Source: Verrucomicrobia bacterium UBA1183 (GTDB lineage Bacteria > Verrucomicrobiota > Verrucomicrobiia > Opitutales > UBA9783). From it: 53,021 bases of DNA. Made by a program: the position numbers and the translations under genes. Location of the stretch: positions 1 to 53,021 of the forward strand of contig DBYP01000009.1 of the NCBI GenBank assembly GCA_002309885.1. The letters run 5' to 3'. Below the pieces are notes generated by a model. That model worked only from the letters and a program-made list of their open reading frames with translations, had not been told where the DNA came from and did no database searches. Positions 1-9,239 of the stretch are shown one piece after another (the stretch's first letter is position 1; every line of letters begins with the position of its first letter).

Positions 1-1077
1 GAGAAAAGGTTGCAAGAGACGCAAGAACAAGGTCAGTTTGCGAAGGCAGAGGAATTGGGCGTCATATTCCTTTTGAGTGCGATCGCTTGCTTCATGTTAT
101 TTTATGCCAAAGATATTGGAATAAAATGCTTTGAGTACGCAAGGGGGATATGGCTAAACATTTCGAGTTTCGATGGATCTTCAGCAGAAACGGTTAAGGT
201 GCTTCGTGAGTTATTACAATGCGGTACGGTTATTATTCTAGGCTTTTTGGGTCTGTGTTTGCTTTCGGCCATATTTTCAGGAGGGCTTCAATCCGGCTTT
301 AAATTGGCTCCTAAAGCCCTAAAACTACATTGGGATCGTTTGCATCCTATCAATGGCTTAAAAAAACTTTTTTCGCTGAGAAAATGCGTTGAAATCATCG
401 TCGATACGCTGAAAATGGCAGCCATCGCCTGGGTTTTATATGGCGCGTTTAACGAAATCCGTCAAGACCCTATCTTCTTTACACCGGTCCCATTTCAACG
501 TATTCCAGAACTTTTTTTGCGCATTGTCCTTGTCTTTCTCAGTCGCCTTATTGCGATTTTGCTGGTTATTGCTTTCTTGAAATACGCTTACGAACGCTAT
601 CAAACGCATGAAGATATAAAAATGACCCGCGAAGAAGTTAAGGAAGAACGTAAGCAGTCTTTCGGTAATCCTGAAGTTAAAGCGGCACAACGGCGTTTAG
701 CGCAGCGCTTATTGCAAAAACAGATGATGGATCAGGTACCCGTTGCCGATGTCGTTGTTACCAATCCTACCCACTTCGCCGTTGCATTGAAATACGAACG
801 CGGTAAAGACAAAGCCCCTATCGTTTTGGCAAAAGGCGAGAATATGTTTGCACAACACATCAAACAAATTGCAAAAAATTATGAAGTCCCCATGGTTGAA
901 AATCGCTTAGCCGCTCGATTACTATTCCGTCTGGGCAGCGTCGGTAAACCCATCCCCACCGAACTTTACGAAATGATCGCAGAGATCTTGGCCTTTGTCT
1001 ATAAGACCCATCGTAACTACTTCTATAATCTGAAACGTCGCCGTCTTACGTACAATGGAATGGTAACGCGACGGTAA
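1..1077 (+). CDS. flhB: Flagellar export gate protein FlhB, 5' end outside the window
   Basis: FlhB is the substrate-specificity switch of the flagellar type III export apparatus in the inner membrane. The frame is open from base 1, and the first residues (EKRLQETQEQGQFAKAEELG) match the early part of FlhB, so only about 15-20 residues and the start codon are missing. Several hydrophobic membrane segments occupy the first 200 residues. They are followed by a charged linker and the soluble autocleavage domain with the diagnostic NPTH motif (VVVTNPTHFAVALKY, near base 770). The YscU/SpaS homologues share this motif, but the four flagellin genes in this window favour FlhB. The gene converges on rpoD, 98 bases away. 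Other flagellar export genes presumably lie upstream, outside the window. Confidence 0.93.
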   Translation, partial: EKRLQETQEQGQFAKAEELGVIFLLSAIACFMLFYAKDIGIKCFEYARGIWLNISSFDGSSAETVKVLRELLQCGTVIILGFLGLCLLSAIFSGGLQSGFKLAPKALKLHWDRLHPINGLKKLFSLRKCVEIIVDTLKMAAIAWVLYGAFNEIRQDPIFFTPVPFQRIPELFLRIVLVFLSRLIAILLVIAFLKYAYERYQTHEDIKMTREEVKEERKQSFGNPEVKAAQRRLAQRLLQKQMMDQVPVADVVVTNPTHFAVALKYERGKDKAPIVLAKGENMFAQHIKQIAKNYEVPMVENRLAARLLFRLGSVGKPIPTELYEMIAEILAFVYKTHRNYFYNLKRRRLTYNGMVTRR

Positions 1078-1125
1078 ATTCGGAAAAGAGCTCATGGAGA
1101 TCGGTGAACAGTAGTGAACTTTAAA

Positions 1126-1152
1126 TGGGATTTTTTACAAAAAATCTCTCAA
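1126..1152. terminator. Hairpin between convergent flhB and rpoD (solo D module)
   Basis: An inverted repeat (GATTTTTT and AAAAAATC around a two-base AC centre) lies in the short gap between the convergent flhB and rpoD genes. It matches the D palindrome of the dispersed composite element described elsewhere in this window. With T runs on both strands it could end transcription from both sides. The rest of the gap shows nothing else recognisable. Confidence 0.5.
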
Positions 1153-1175
1153 ATTTTAACTCACCTAAATACAAA

Positions 1176-2954
1176 CTAATCCATAAACGTACCATCGGCC
1201 TTTACACCCAATTTACGCAGTTGAGCGATAAGCTCCATCTTTTCCTGCTTACGATTGGGCTTCTGGAACGTGTCGAAACTGGCATCTTGCTTCTGATCGA
1301 TTTCACCATCCAAAAAGCCTTTAAATTGGCGCAGACGTGTCGGATGTCGCATTTTACGCAAGGCCTTGGCCTCAATTTGACGGATACGTTCACGAGTAAC
1401 ATTGAAGGCCTTACCAACTTCTTCCAACGTACGGCTGTACCCATCATCCAAACCGAAACGCAGTGCCAAAACATTGCGTTCTCTCTCGGTCAAGGTATTC
1501 AGTACATTTAAGAATTTTTCCTTCAATAAATTGTAAGCAGTGGCATCGGAGGGATTGTCGGCTGATTTATCTTCTATAAAGTCACCAAAGCAGCTGTCTT
1601 CGCTCTCACCCACCGGGCTTTGTAACGAAATGGGTTGCTGCGACATTTTGATGATCGCTTCAATGCGATTTACCGGAACTTGCATCTCTTCCGCGACCTC
1701 TTCCGGCGTTGGGTCATAACCCAATTCCTGTACGAGCTGCTTTTGAACTTGGATAACCTTATTCAAGGTTTCTATCATGTGAACAGGGATACGGATGGTC
1801 CGCGCCTGATCCGCTATGGACCGTGTAATCGCCTGACGGATCCACCAAGTAGCATACGTTGAGAACTTGTAACCGCGACGGTATTCGAACTTTTCAACAG
1901 CTTTCATCAAGCCCATATTGCCCTCTTGAATGAGGTCCAAGAACGAAAGCCCACGATTGGTATATTTCTTAGCGATACTGATAACCAAACGCAAATTAGC
2001 TTCAACCATCTCGGTTTTTGCAATATGCGCCTCTTTGATGTGCTTACGAACCGAGCGTACCAAATCAATAAGATCTTGCACCGGCATACGGATTTCACCT
2101 TCGATATCCTTGAGCCGTTGCTGCATCTTCTCGATATCGATCGTCTTAAACTTTACGCTGACGGTGTTACGTTGGGCCGACTGCAAACAATCCTGAATTT
2201 TTTCAATTTCGCGAATCAGAGGTGAAAATTGATTCAAAAATTCTTCAAAAACTTTTAATTTAAAACAAAACTTCTTAAAAACTGGCTTCAATTGCGTCTC
2301 GTATTTTTTGTAACGAACTAGCAATTTTTCTTTTTGTTCCGGATCCTTTTCTTCCCAATACTCTTGCCACAATTTGTTCAGCTGATCTCCCAAGGCGTCG
2401 CATTGGCTAATGGATTTTTCTAGTGTTTGATAATATTCCTCGCGACTTTCAATCTTCTTATCGACAACGACCTTATCAAAACGTTCCTCGTGATGCAACA
2501 ATTTGTTGGCCAAATCTCTCTGAAAATTCAGAGAAAGCGAAACGGAAAACAACTTATCTTGTGCCGCATACTCAGCTTTTTCAATGCGTTTGGAAATAAC
2601 TACTTCCTGATCACGGCTCAACAGAGGAACTTGTCCCATCTGTTTTAAGTACATGCGTACCGGATCTTCTAGTGTTTCCTCATTGGGGTTAAGCTGACTA
2701 TCCCCCTCCCCTTCTGTATCTTGACGACGCTGACGTTCGGCTTCATCGTTATCTAAGATATTGATTTCGAGGTTTTCTAAAATGTTGATAACATTCTCGA
2801 TTTCATCCGCTTTTTTGACACTATCCGGCAGATGACTATTGATGTCACGTACGGTCAAAAAGCCCTGTTGTTTAGCAAGTGTGATCAGTTGGCGAATTTT
2901 TTCATTGAGTATATCGCTTGCTTTTATAACCTTAACTTTACGTTGAATAACCAT
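1176..2954 (-). CDS. rpoD: Primary sigma factor RpoD (sigma-70)
   Basis: This is the housekeeping sigma factor that directs RNA polymerase to -10/-35 promoters. The 592-residue protein has a sigma-1.1-like N-terminus, region 1.2 near residues 97-128 (DPVRMYLKQMGQVPLLSRDQ) and a long charged non-conserved insert (about 130-290). Region 2 is at about 318-385 (FSTYATWWIRQAITRSIADQ), followed by region 3. Region 4 lies at about 488-545 with the helix-turn-helix VTRERIRQIEAKALRKMRHP. A tail of about 40 residues follows region 4.2, longer than usual. It is the last gene of a minus-strand cluster and starts 7 bases after dnaG, the classic dnaG-rpoD pairing. ATG start at 2954. Confidence 0.97.
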   Translation of the reverse strand: MVIQRKVKVIKASDILNEKIRQLITLAKQQGFLTVRDINSHLPDSVKKADEIENVINILENLEINILDNDEAERQRRQDTEGEGDSQLNPNEETLEDPVRMYLKQMGQVPLLSRDQEVVISKRIEKAEYAAQDKLFSVSLSLNFQRDLANKLLHHEERFDKVVVDKKIESREEYYQTLEKSISQCDALGDQLNKLWQEYWEEKDPEQKEKLLVRYKKYETQLKPVFKKFCFKLKVFEEFLNQFSPLIREIEKIQDCLQSAQRNTVSVKFKTIDIEKMQQRLKDIEGEIRMPVQDLIDLVRSVRKHIKEAHIAKTEMVEANLRLVISIAKKYTNRGLSFLDLIQEGNMGLMKAVEKFEYRRGYKFSTYATWWIRQAITRSIADQARTIRIPVHMIETLNKVIQVQKQLVQELGYDPTPEEVAEEMQVPVNRIEAIIKMSQQPISLQSPVGESEDSCFGDFIEDKSADNPSDATAYNLLKEKFLNVLNTLTERERNVLALRFGLDDGYSRTLEEVGKAFNVTRERIRQIEAKALRKMRHPTRLRQFKGFLDGEIDQKQDASFDTFQKPNRKQEKMELIAQLRKLGVKADGTFMD

Positions 2955-2961
2955 GAGAAAT

Positions 2962-4803
2962 CTACTTGTTTTGTTCTGTTAAACAAATTGTTGACGAAAC
3001 ATTCGCCAATGCCTTTTTGTAAGAAAACCGGTCCATTTGTAGTTCTTTTAAAAGCTTAGTGTTTAAGTTAGATCCTTTTATCAATTTCTTGTCAATGTCA
3101 GAAATCATTTTTTTTAAGTATCGGCGATACATTTGTTGTAAAATTTCCGATAATTTCGCCAGCAAACCCTCTTCATTAAAGTCTTCAGCCAATAATTGCC
3201 CCCAAAGATTTTCTTCAGCTTCACTAAGACCACAAATCGCATCGCGTTCTAACGGTTCAATGCCATTTTCTTGAAATTCGCTCAATATTTTTAGCAAAAG
3301 TTTTCCGGATAATGTTTCCGATTCGATCCAATCCAACGATAAATGCTTCAAAATCAGCGAAGTTACTTTGGGCGCATGAAGCAAAAAGAGCAAGATTTGA
3401 TCTTCCAACGACGTACCTAAAGTCCGATTTTGCGAAACCGTTTCCGGCGTTTCTTCCCCACGTTCCAAAGGTTTTAAGTTACCTACATGCTGCAATTCTT
3501 CTTCTAAAACACGTATAGGAATGGAAAACGTTTGTCCCAGCGTTCGTAAAAATTCGAACCGCATGACTGAAGATTCACATTTAGCAATGATAGGCAGCAT
3601 TTGCTGTAAAACATTCTGCTGCACCTTGGCATCATCGTAACCCAAAGATTTGTATATTTTTACAAAAAACTCAACTGGGGGAACGGCTGTTTGAAGCAAT
3701 GAGGCACAATAGTCGGGATTTTTGAAAAATGCGCTATCGGGATCCTCATCGTTATTCAGCAGACAATACGTTAAATCCAATTCCAAAGGAATGCCCAAAG
3801 TCATCAAACGTACACCCGCTTTGATACCTGCAGAATCACCATCAAACATACCCACAATGGGTGCATTGTAACGCTTAAGAAGCCTAAGCTGATCTTCGGT
3901 AAGCCCAGTCCCTTGAGGCGCAACCGTCGTTTTTAAACCACACTCCCAGCATCGAATAACATCCAAAGGCCCTTCGACCAAATAGAAAGGATTGCCTTTC
4001 TCCAAAGCTTGGCGCGCACGACTTAAATTAAACAACTCATGACCTTTGATAAATATCGGTGTTTCGGGAGAATTTACATATTTGGCTTCCCGCGTCGGAT
4101 CGTTGGGTAAATCGACAAAAGGCAATTGCCTGCCTGAAAAAGCAATCACTCGTCCCTGAATGTCACAAATCGGCAATATCAAACGCCCTTGGTACCTTGA
4201 AACTAAATGTTTCGCAAACGTTTTTGGTTTATAAAACAAACCGCTTTGTTCCAAAACATCCTTCTCAAAACCGGCTTTCGATAGAAAAGTATACAATGCT
4301 GCAAGGTCAGTGGGTGCAAACCCGACGTGGAATTCTCGCGCTGTATCTGCTTTGAAGTGACGTTCGTTTTCCCAATAAGATCGGACTTGCTTAGCAAGTG
4401 GGTTCTCAAGCCAAAATTGCTGCTCAAAAAATACGGCCGCCTTTTCATAAATCGCAAAAAGTAAACGTTTTAAGGGAAGCGTACTATTTTGAGTAGCCTT
4501 GCCGTTCGCATATTCAACGGGAATATTGAAGCGTTCGCACAAAAACTCTACACATTCAGAAAAGGTTAGCTGTTCTTTTAATTCCAAAAATCGAAAAACG
4601 TCGCCTGCATAGCCCGAACTGAAGCACTTGAAAATATTCCGTTGCGGATCGACAAAGAAAGAAGGTGTTTTTTCGTGTGAAAACGGACTTAAACCCTTCA
4701 AATAATGCCCGGATGGCTTCAATTGCACATAAGGCGCCACAACATCAGCGATAGAAACGCGCTGACGGATGTTGTCTAGGCAATTTCGAGAAAAAAACGG
4801 CAT
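2962..4803 (-). CDS. dnaG: DNA primase DnaG with degenerate zinc-binding domain
   Basis: DnaG makes RNA primers at the replication fork. The 613-residue protein has an N-terminal CHC2-type domain (residues 1-100), the catalytic core with TOPRIM motifs (EGPLDV, GTGL, DGDSAG) and a C-terminal helicase-binding region. The zinc site is unusual. Where the family has C-P-F-H the sequence is S-P-F-S-H, and where it has C-F-G-C it is C-F-S-S, so at most one canonical Cys remains. The surrounding fold-defining residues (EKTPSFFVDP, FKCFSSG) are conserved, so this looks like loss of zinc rather than decay of the domain. The gene lies between lptF/G and rpoD with gaps of 1 and 7 bases, so it is very likely co-transcribed with them. 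Confidence 0.95.
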   Translation of the reverse strand: MPFFSRNCLDNIRQRVSIADVVAPYVQLKPSGHYLKGLSPFSHEKTPSFFVDPQRNIFKCFSSGYAGDVFRFLELKEQLTFSECVEFLCERFNIPVEYANGKATQNSTLPLKRLLFAIYEKAAVFFEQQFWLENPLAKQVRSYWENERHFKADTAREFHVGFAPTDLAALYTFLSKAGFEKDVLEQSGLFYKPKTFAKHLVSRYQGRLILPICDIQGRVIAFSGRQLPFVDLPNDPTREAKYVNSPETPIFIKGHELFNLSRARQALEKGNPFYLVEGPLDVIRCWECGLKTTVAPQGTGLTEDQLRLLKRYNAPIVGMFDGDSAGIKAGVRLMTLGIPLELDLTYCLLNNDEDPDSAFFKNPDYCASLLQTAVPPVEFFVKIYKSLGYDDAKVQQNVLQQMLPIIAKCESSVMRFEFLRTLGQTFSIPIRVLEEELQHVGNLKPLERGEETPETVSQNRTLGTSLEDQILLFLLHAPKVTSLILKHLSLDWIESETLSGKLLLKILSEFQENGIEPLERDAICGLSEAEENLWGQLLAEDFNEEGLLAKLSEILQQMYRRYLKKMISDIDKKLIKGSNLNTKLLKELQMDRFSYKKALANVSSTICLTEQNK

Positions 4804-4804
4804 A

Positions 4805-5914
4805 TTATTTAGGGGCTAATTTCCAATATAAACCGATTCCCAGTATTAACATAAACAAATTGGGAAACCAAGCAGCCACCCACGGAGAAAGTGTGCTTTG
4901 TATGCCTAACATTTTCCCAATGCTTCCTACCATATAGTAGACAAAGAACAAACCCGCAGCTTTTGAAACTCCGACCATGGGATTGGTACGCACGCCGCTC
5001 AATGAAAACGGTATCGCGAGTAGAATGACCATGAGGCAAATGAGCGGACTCGAAAGTATGGAATAATACTTTATGCGATGTTCTAAAAACCTCGGATTGT
5101 CTTTCGGAATAAACGAGATGATACGCTTCAATTCTCCAGCGCCCAGATGTTTTACCGGTTTATAAAGGTAGCTCATCAGCTGCGGTGTTTCCTCGCATTG
5201 CAACTCCCAGCTTTCAAAGGGAATAAAACGCCTCGGCACAAAGGCCTCCTGTGAGAACAACCAACGCTTACCTTTATAAAATTTCCATCGATCAGATTCA
5301 TAAGCGACCGTCTTTGCCTCTATTCGCTCTATTTCATGGCCGTTCTCCATAAACGATAACGTTACATAATCACCGCGCAATGAGTATAAGCTGAACGTTC
5401 GTATGTGCCACAAATGCCCGGCTCTTTCATTATGAAGGCATAAATGCCACTGCAAACCCAACTGCTCTCGTGAACCACCGCGTTGAATTTGATAATCGTA
5501 TTCAATTTTTTGAAGGATGCTCTGCATCCTATCCGAAGCGTAGGGCAAAACGTAAGCATTGAAAATACCCATAAACACCATGAGTATCCACGAGGCAATC
5601 CAGAGACTTCGCGTGATTTGAAAGACCGTCATTCCGGAAGCTCGCAGGGCGATAACTTCGTTATGCGATTGCATATCGTTCAGTAAATAAAGCACAGAGA
5701 TAAAAAATGATATCGGCAATACCGTACACAAGCAATTCGGAACCACGTAACTGTAATAGAGTAGCAACGTTCCAAAACTGGCGCCGTGCTCTAAAAATGT
5801 CTTCAGGTTGCGATACATATCTTCAAGCATCAATATGCCCAAAATCAGCATCATGGTAACGCACAACACCTTCAGCCATTCTTTAAAAATATATCGGTCT
5901 ATCAACAATTTCAT
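4805..5914 (-). CDS. LptF/LptG-family LPS export permease (copy 1)
   Basis: This is a YjgP/YjgQ-family membrane subunit of the Lpt ABC transporter, which extracts lipopolysaccharide from the inner membrane. It has about 370 residues with N-terminal hydrophobic helices, the conserved stretch LPISFFISVLYLLNDMQSHN followed by ALRASGM, a central periplasmic domain and three C-terminal helices. The ATG at 5914 (MKLLIDRY) is preferred because it lies 2 bases after the stop of the upstream methyltransferase gene. An in-frame start at 5944 would overlap that gene. It cannot be assigned to LptF or LptG by eye. Its partner is probably the paralogue at 30762. LptB, LptC and LptA are not in the window. 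Confidence 0.88.
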   Translation of the reverse strand: MKLLIDRYIFKEWLKVLCVTMMLILGILMLEDMYRNLKTFLEHGASFGTLLLYYSYVVPNCLCTVLPISFFISVLYLLNDMQSHNEVIALRASGMTVFQITRSLWIASWILMVFMGIFNAYVLPYASDRMQSILQKIEYDYQIQRGGSREQLGLQWHLCLHNERAGHLWHIRTFSLYSLRGDYVTLSFMENGHEIERIEAKTVAYESDRWKFYKGKRWLFSQEAFVPRRFIPFESWELQCEETPQLMSYLYKPVKHLGAGELKRIISFIPKDNPRFLEHRIKYYSILSSPLICLMVILLAIPFSLSGVRTNPMVGVSKAAGLFFVYYMVGSIGKMLGIQSTLSPWVAAWFPNLFMLILGIGLYWKLAPK

Positions 5915-5916
5915 GA

Positions 5917-7131
5917 CTAAGATCGTTCTAAAATGGCGATACATTCCATGTGTTTGGTCTGTGGGAACATATCAAACGGTTGAACTTGAACCAATTTGTA
6001 GGCTTGAGATAAGGCACAAAGCCGGTTTAAATCGCGCGCTTGCGTATCAGGGGCACACGAAATATAGGCAACATACTTGGGTGCATACCGCACCAATTGC
6101 TGCAAAAACACTTCGTCCGTTCCTTTGCGTGGCGGATCCATAATGAGCAATGTCGTATCTGGATCGAATGTGATATTTTTAAATAAGCTTTGCGCATCTC
6201 CAGCAACAAAGGTGCCGTTATTAATGTTATTGCGCTTCGCATTTTCACTTGCTAGCTGAATGGATTTTTCATCTATCTCGATTCCGATAAAACGCTCCAC
6301 ATGTTTGGCTAAGGCAATTCCAAAAACACCCACGCCACAATATGTATCCATTATGGATACGATATGGGAATGTTGTTTAATGAAAGATTTCAAAAATTCA
6401 AATATCGAATTCAATATGTAAGGATTATTTTGAAAAAAACTTCCGGCAGGAAATTTAAATGTCAATCCGTGAACCGTTGAAGTACAGATCGCATTGAAAT
6501 CGGTTGTAACGCCTTTGTCGTCCTCGCGCAACAACAACGTTCCATGGCGCTGCGAGGCTGAAATGCCTGTTCTAACCTGTTCCAAACTTTCATTAATCGC
6601 CGAACTTGCAATGGGACACTGCGGAACATCCACAATGTTTTTTCGACTTCCATACATCAAAAAACCGATCGGGCACCGATCCCCATGCCGTTCAAAATGC
6701 GGTGTTAGCTTGGTACGATAACCATAAATTTCTTCAGAAGGGATAAGCGGCTTGACCTCCGTATGCAACTTTCCAATACGTTCGTAACAATCTATGATTT
6801 GCTGGCGTTTCCACTTCAACTGCTCTTCGTAAATCATGTGCTGATATTGACAGCCGCCACATTTACCAAAAAGCGGACATTGAGGCACTATACGCTGTTG
6901 CGAAGGGGTAATGACTTCCACCAAGTCCGCCTCGGAATAATTCTTGTGGTTTTTAAAAATACGAACGCGGACACGTTCTCCTGGGATTACAAATGGAACC
7001 ATCACCGTCCAACCGTTTATATGGCCAATGCCACGACCCTCGTTGGTTAGGGTTTGGATATCCAATTCAAACTCTTCATGATAAGCGAATGGCTCAGGTA
7101 CAAAGTTTTTAGGAACAACAGTAGAATCCAT
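5917..7131 (-). CDS. TrmA/RlmD-family class I RNA (uracil-5-)-methyltransferase
   Basis: This SAM-dependent enzyme makes 5-methyluridine in 23S rRNA or tRNA. An N-terminal TRAM-like OB domain (residues about 15-75) is followed by a four-cysteine iron-sulfur motif (CPLFGKCGGCQYQH), as in RlmD/RlmC. The SAM motif is DTYCGVGVFGIALAKHV, and the catalytic region contains MDPPRKG and the active-site cysteine in YISCAPDTQARDL. Length (404) and the Fe-S cluster favour the RlmD/RlmCD branch over TrmA, but the exact target uridine cannot be read from sequence. The gene begins at the last base before the lpxA stop region and ends 2 bases before the lptF/G start, so it sits inside the LPS/replication operon. 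Confidence 0.88.
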   Translation of the reverse strand: MDSTVVPKNFVPEPFAYHEEFELDIQTLTNEGRGIGHINGWTVMVPFVIPGERVRVRIFKNHKNYSEADLVEVITPSQQRIVPQCPLFGKCGGCQYQHMIYEEQLKWKRQQIIDCYERIGKLHTEVKPLIPSEEIYGYRTKLTPHFERHGDRCPIGFLMYGSRKNIVDVPQCPIASSAINESLEQVRTGISASQRHGTLLLREDDKGVTTDFNAICTSTVHGLTFKFPAGSFFQNNPYILNSIFEFLKSFIKQHSHIVSIMDTYCGVGVFGIALAKHVERFIGIEIDEKSIQLASENAKRNNINNGTFVAGDAQSLFKNITFDPDTTLLIMDPPRKGTDEVFLQQLVRYAPKYVAYISCAPDTQARDLNRLCALSQAYKLVQVQPFDMFPQTKHMECIAILERS

Positions 7132-7911
7132 TTAAACAAGCCCCCGATTGGATGGTTGCTGTATAAAATCAAAAAATGTTTTGTAAATACGCGAATCGTG
7201 CTTCAAATCCGGCAGTTGTCGAATACGTTCAATCGCCTGTGAACGATTCAAATCTGATTCATACATCAACTTATACATTTGCTTGATGATGACGCGCTCT
7301 TCCTCCGAAAAACCTTTGCGTAATATGCCGATGCGATTATAGCTCTTCGCGACCGCAGGAACACCGCTAGCAATCATAAACGGCGGTATATCTTTTTTCA
7401 AAAAAGAATGTCCACCCAACATCGCATAAGCCCCAATGTGGCAAAATTGATGGATTGAAGAATTTCCGCCGATATTGGCACAATCTCCGATATGAACATG
7501 ACCGCCGGTTGCAATCTGAGCGCTCATAATGATGTCATTTCCTAAATGACAATCATGACCGATATGCGTAAACGCTAAGATATAATTTTTATTGCCGATA
7601 ACGGTCGCGTCACCATCGGATGTGGCTGTATGAACCGAAACATATTCTCTAAAAACATTTTCGTTGCCGATTTTTAAATAACATGTTCCGCCTGCGTATT
7701 TCAAATCATGCGTTTTGGCACCCAAGAACGCGTACGGGAAGATCGTGTTGTGGGTTCCCAAGGTGGTATATCCATCTATCGTAGCATGATGTTGTACGAC
7801 GCAATGATCGCCCAAAACAACATGCGCGCCAATATAGGCAAACGCCCCAACGGTAACGTTTTCACCCAATTGCGCTCCGGGTTCTATTACAGCTGTAGGA
7901 TGAATCATCAT
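7132..7911 (-). CDS. lpxA: UDP-N-acetylglucosamine acyltransferase LpxA
   Basis: LpxA catalyses the first step of lipid A synthesis, transferring a 3-hydroxyacyl chain from ACP to UDP-GlcNAc in the cytoplasm. The 259-residue length is typical. The N-terminal two thirds is a left-handed beta-helix built of hexapeptide repeats (IHPTAVIEPGAQLGENVTVG onwards). The catalytic His lies in the conserved stretch around FTHIGHDCHLGND, and IGGNSSIHQFCHIGAYAMLG follows. The C-terminal helical bundle is also present. The start is ATG at 7911 or the next Met codon. It directly follows lpxC-fabZ, with a 3-base gap, so precursor-making and committed steps of lipid A synthesis are co-expressed. Confidence 0.96.
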   Translation of the reverse strand: MMIHPTAVIEPGAQLGENVTVGAFAYIGAHVVLGDHCVVQHHATIDGYTTLGTHNTIFPYAFLGAKTHDLKYAGGTCYLKIGNENVFREYVSVHTATSDGDATVIGNKNYILAFTHIGHDCHLGNDIIMSAQIATGGHVHIGDCANIGGNSSIHQFCHIGAYAMLGGHSFLKKDIPPFMIASGVPAVAKSYNRIGILRKGFSEEERVIIKQMYKLMYESDLNRSQAIERIRQLPDLKHDSRIYKTFFDFIQQPSNRGLV

Positions 7912-7914
7912 AAT

Positions 7915-9207
7915 TTAACGACCCGCTATCATAAACATAAATTCTGCTGAAGAAGCAACTTTTTCTTTCACAAAACATTGTCCTTCCGCATAACCGATGC
8001 GATTGTTCTTTATTTTTAAGAGCTTAACTTCGATGCGCAGCTGATCGCCCGGTTGAACCACGCTTCGGAATTTAACCTTATCAACGCTCATAAAATATAC
8101 GTTATTCATGGCGCCCGATTGACCCAGTTTTAAGCTCATTAAGAGCCCTGCCGCCTGTGCCATCGCCTCGATCTGTAAAACGCCCGGGAAAACAGGATTT
8201 TCTGGGAAATGTCCTGTAAAACACGGTTCGTTTATGGTGATATTTTTTACAGCGACCAACGTATCTTCAGTTGAACTCAAGACGCGGTCCACCATAACGA
8301 ATGGGTAACGGTGCGGCAAGCGCTTCAATATTTCATGGATATCCAATAAGGCTTGATTTTCCTCCGCAGGTAATTCCAAATCTTCCTGTACCTCTTGTTG
8401 AAATACCTTTTGTACCAATTCGGCATTCAGAGCGTGCCCGGTTTTTATTGCCACCACATGACCTTTAATCGGCTTTCCCAATAATGCCAGATCGCCTACG
8501 ATATCTAAAATCTTATGGCGAACAAATTCATCGGCATAACGCAAAGGCTCATTGGAAAGCAGCTTGTCGCCCTTGATAACAATTGCACAATCCAACGTTC
8601 CACCTTTGATTTTCCCCATCTTAATAAGAGGTTCAATATCTTCGTAGGTGGTAAATGTTCTTGCATTTGCAATCTCTTGAGCATACGTTTCCGGATCGAT
8701 GGCTAAGGATAGGTGTTGCGTATGGGTTTTACGATCGTCGGTAGAAGTACAAGTGATACGAAAATCGTCGCTGGGGAAAACCATAATCGAACGATCGGCT
8801 TCCTCAATCGAAACCGGCTCTGTAATTTCCCAATAGACGCGCTCTGCAGATTGATTTTCAAAGCCGCACTTGAGCAATGCTTCCACCCAAGGTTTGGCAG
8901 AACCATCCAAAATAGGAATTTCGGAGCCTTCAACTTCGACCAAAACATTGTCTATGCCCAGACCAAATAAAGCGCTCAATAAATGTTCTATCGTGTGTAT
9001 TTTGACGCCATCCTTGGACAATGTTGTACCACGAACCAAATCGTCAATGTACGCAATAGAGGCGGGGATATGTACATCTTTTACTTGAAAAACGATACCA
9101 TGATTCTCCGGAGCTGGACGTAGGACAACGCTCACATCTTCCCCGGTATGGAGCCCTTTACCGGACATTTTCACGACACCGCGCAATGTTCTTTGTTGCA
9201 TAATCAA
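7915..9207 (-). CDS. lpxC-fabZ: Fused LpxC deacetylase and FabZ dehydratase
   Basis: This is one polypeptide for the committed lipid A step (zinc deacetylation of UDP-3-O-acyl-GlcNAc) and 3-hydroxyacyl-ACP dehydration. The LpxC part spans residues 1-275 with zinc ligands H75 (KIHTIEHLLSALFG), H231 and D235 (FVRHKILDIVGDL), and H258 in the C-terminal catalytic motif. The FabZ part spans about 285-430 with LPHRYPFVMVDRV, the catalytic TGHFPENPVFPG (H333) and E347 in VLQIEAMAQAAG. Such fusions are known from Bacteroidetes/Chlorobi and some PVC bacteria. It competes for or balances 3-hydroxyacyl-ACP between lipid A and phospholipid. It lies upstream of lpxA in the same operon. Confidence 0.95.
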   Translation of the reverse strand: MIMQQRTLRGVVKMSGKGLHTGEDVSVVLRPAPENHGIVFQVKDVHIPASIAYIDDLVRGTTLSKDGVKIHTIEHLLSALFGLGIDNVLVEVEGSEIPILDGSAKPWVEALLKCGFENQSAERVYWEITEPVSIEEADRSIMVFPSDDFRITCTSTDDRKTHTQHLSLAIDPETYAQEIANARTFTTYEDIEPLIKMGKIKGGTLDCAIVIKGDKLLSNEPLRYADEFVRHKILDIVGDLALLGKPIKGHVVAIKTGHALNAELVQKVFQQEVQEDLELPAEENQALLDIHEILKRLPHRYPFVMVDRVLSSTEDTLVAVKNITINEPCFTGHFPENPVFPGVLQIEAMAQAAGLLMSLKLGQSGAMNNVYFMSVDKVKFRSVVQPGDQLRIEVKLLKIKNNRIGYAEGQCFVKEKVASSAEFMFMIAGR

Positions 9208-9239
9208 AATTCCTTCGTTTTACGAAATAATTTAAAACT

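Noticed and set aside
1202..1511. Open frames antisense or out of frame within rpoD
   Set aside because: They are shadows of the conserved sigma factor coding sequence, with no independent start signals or family matches.
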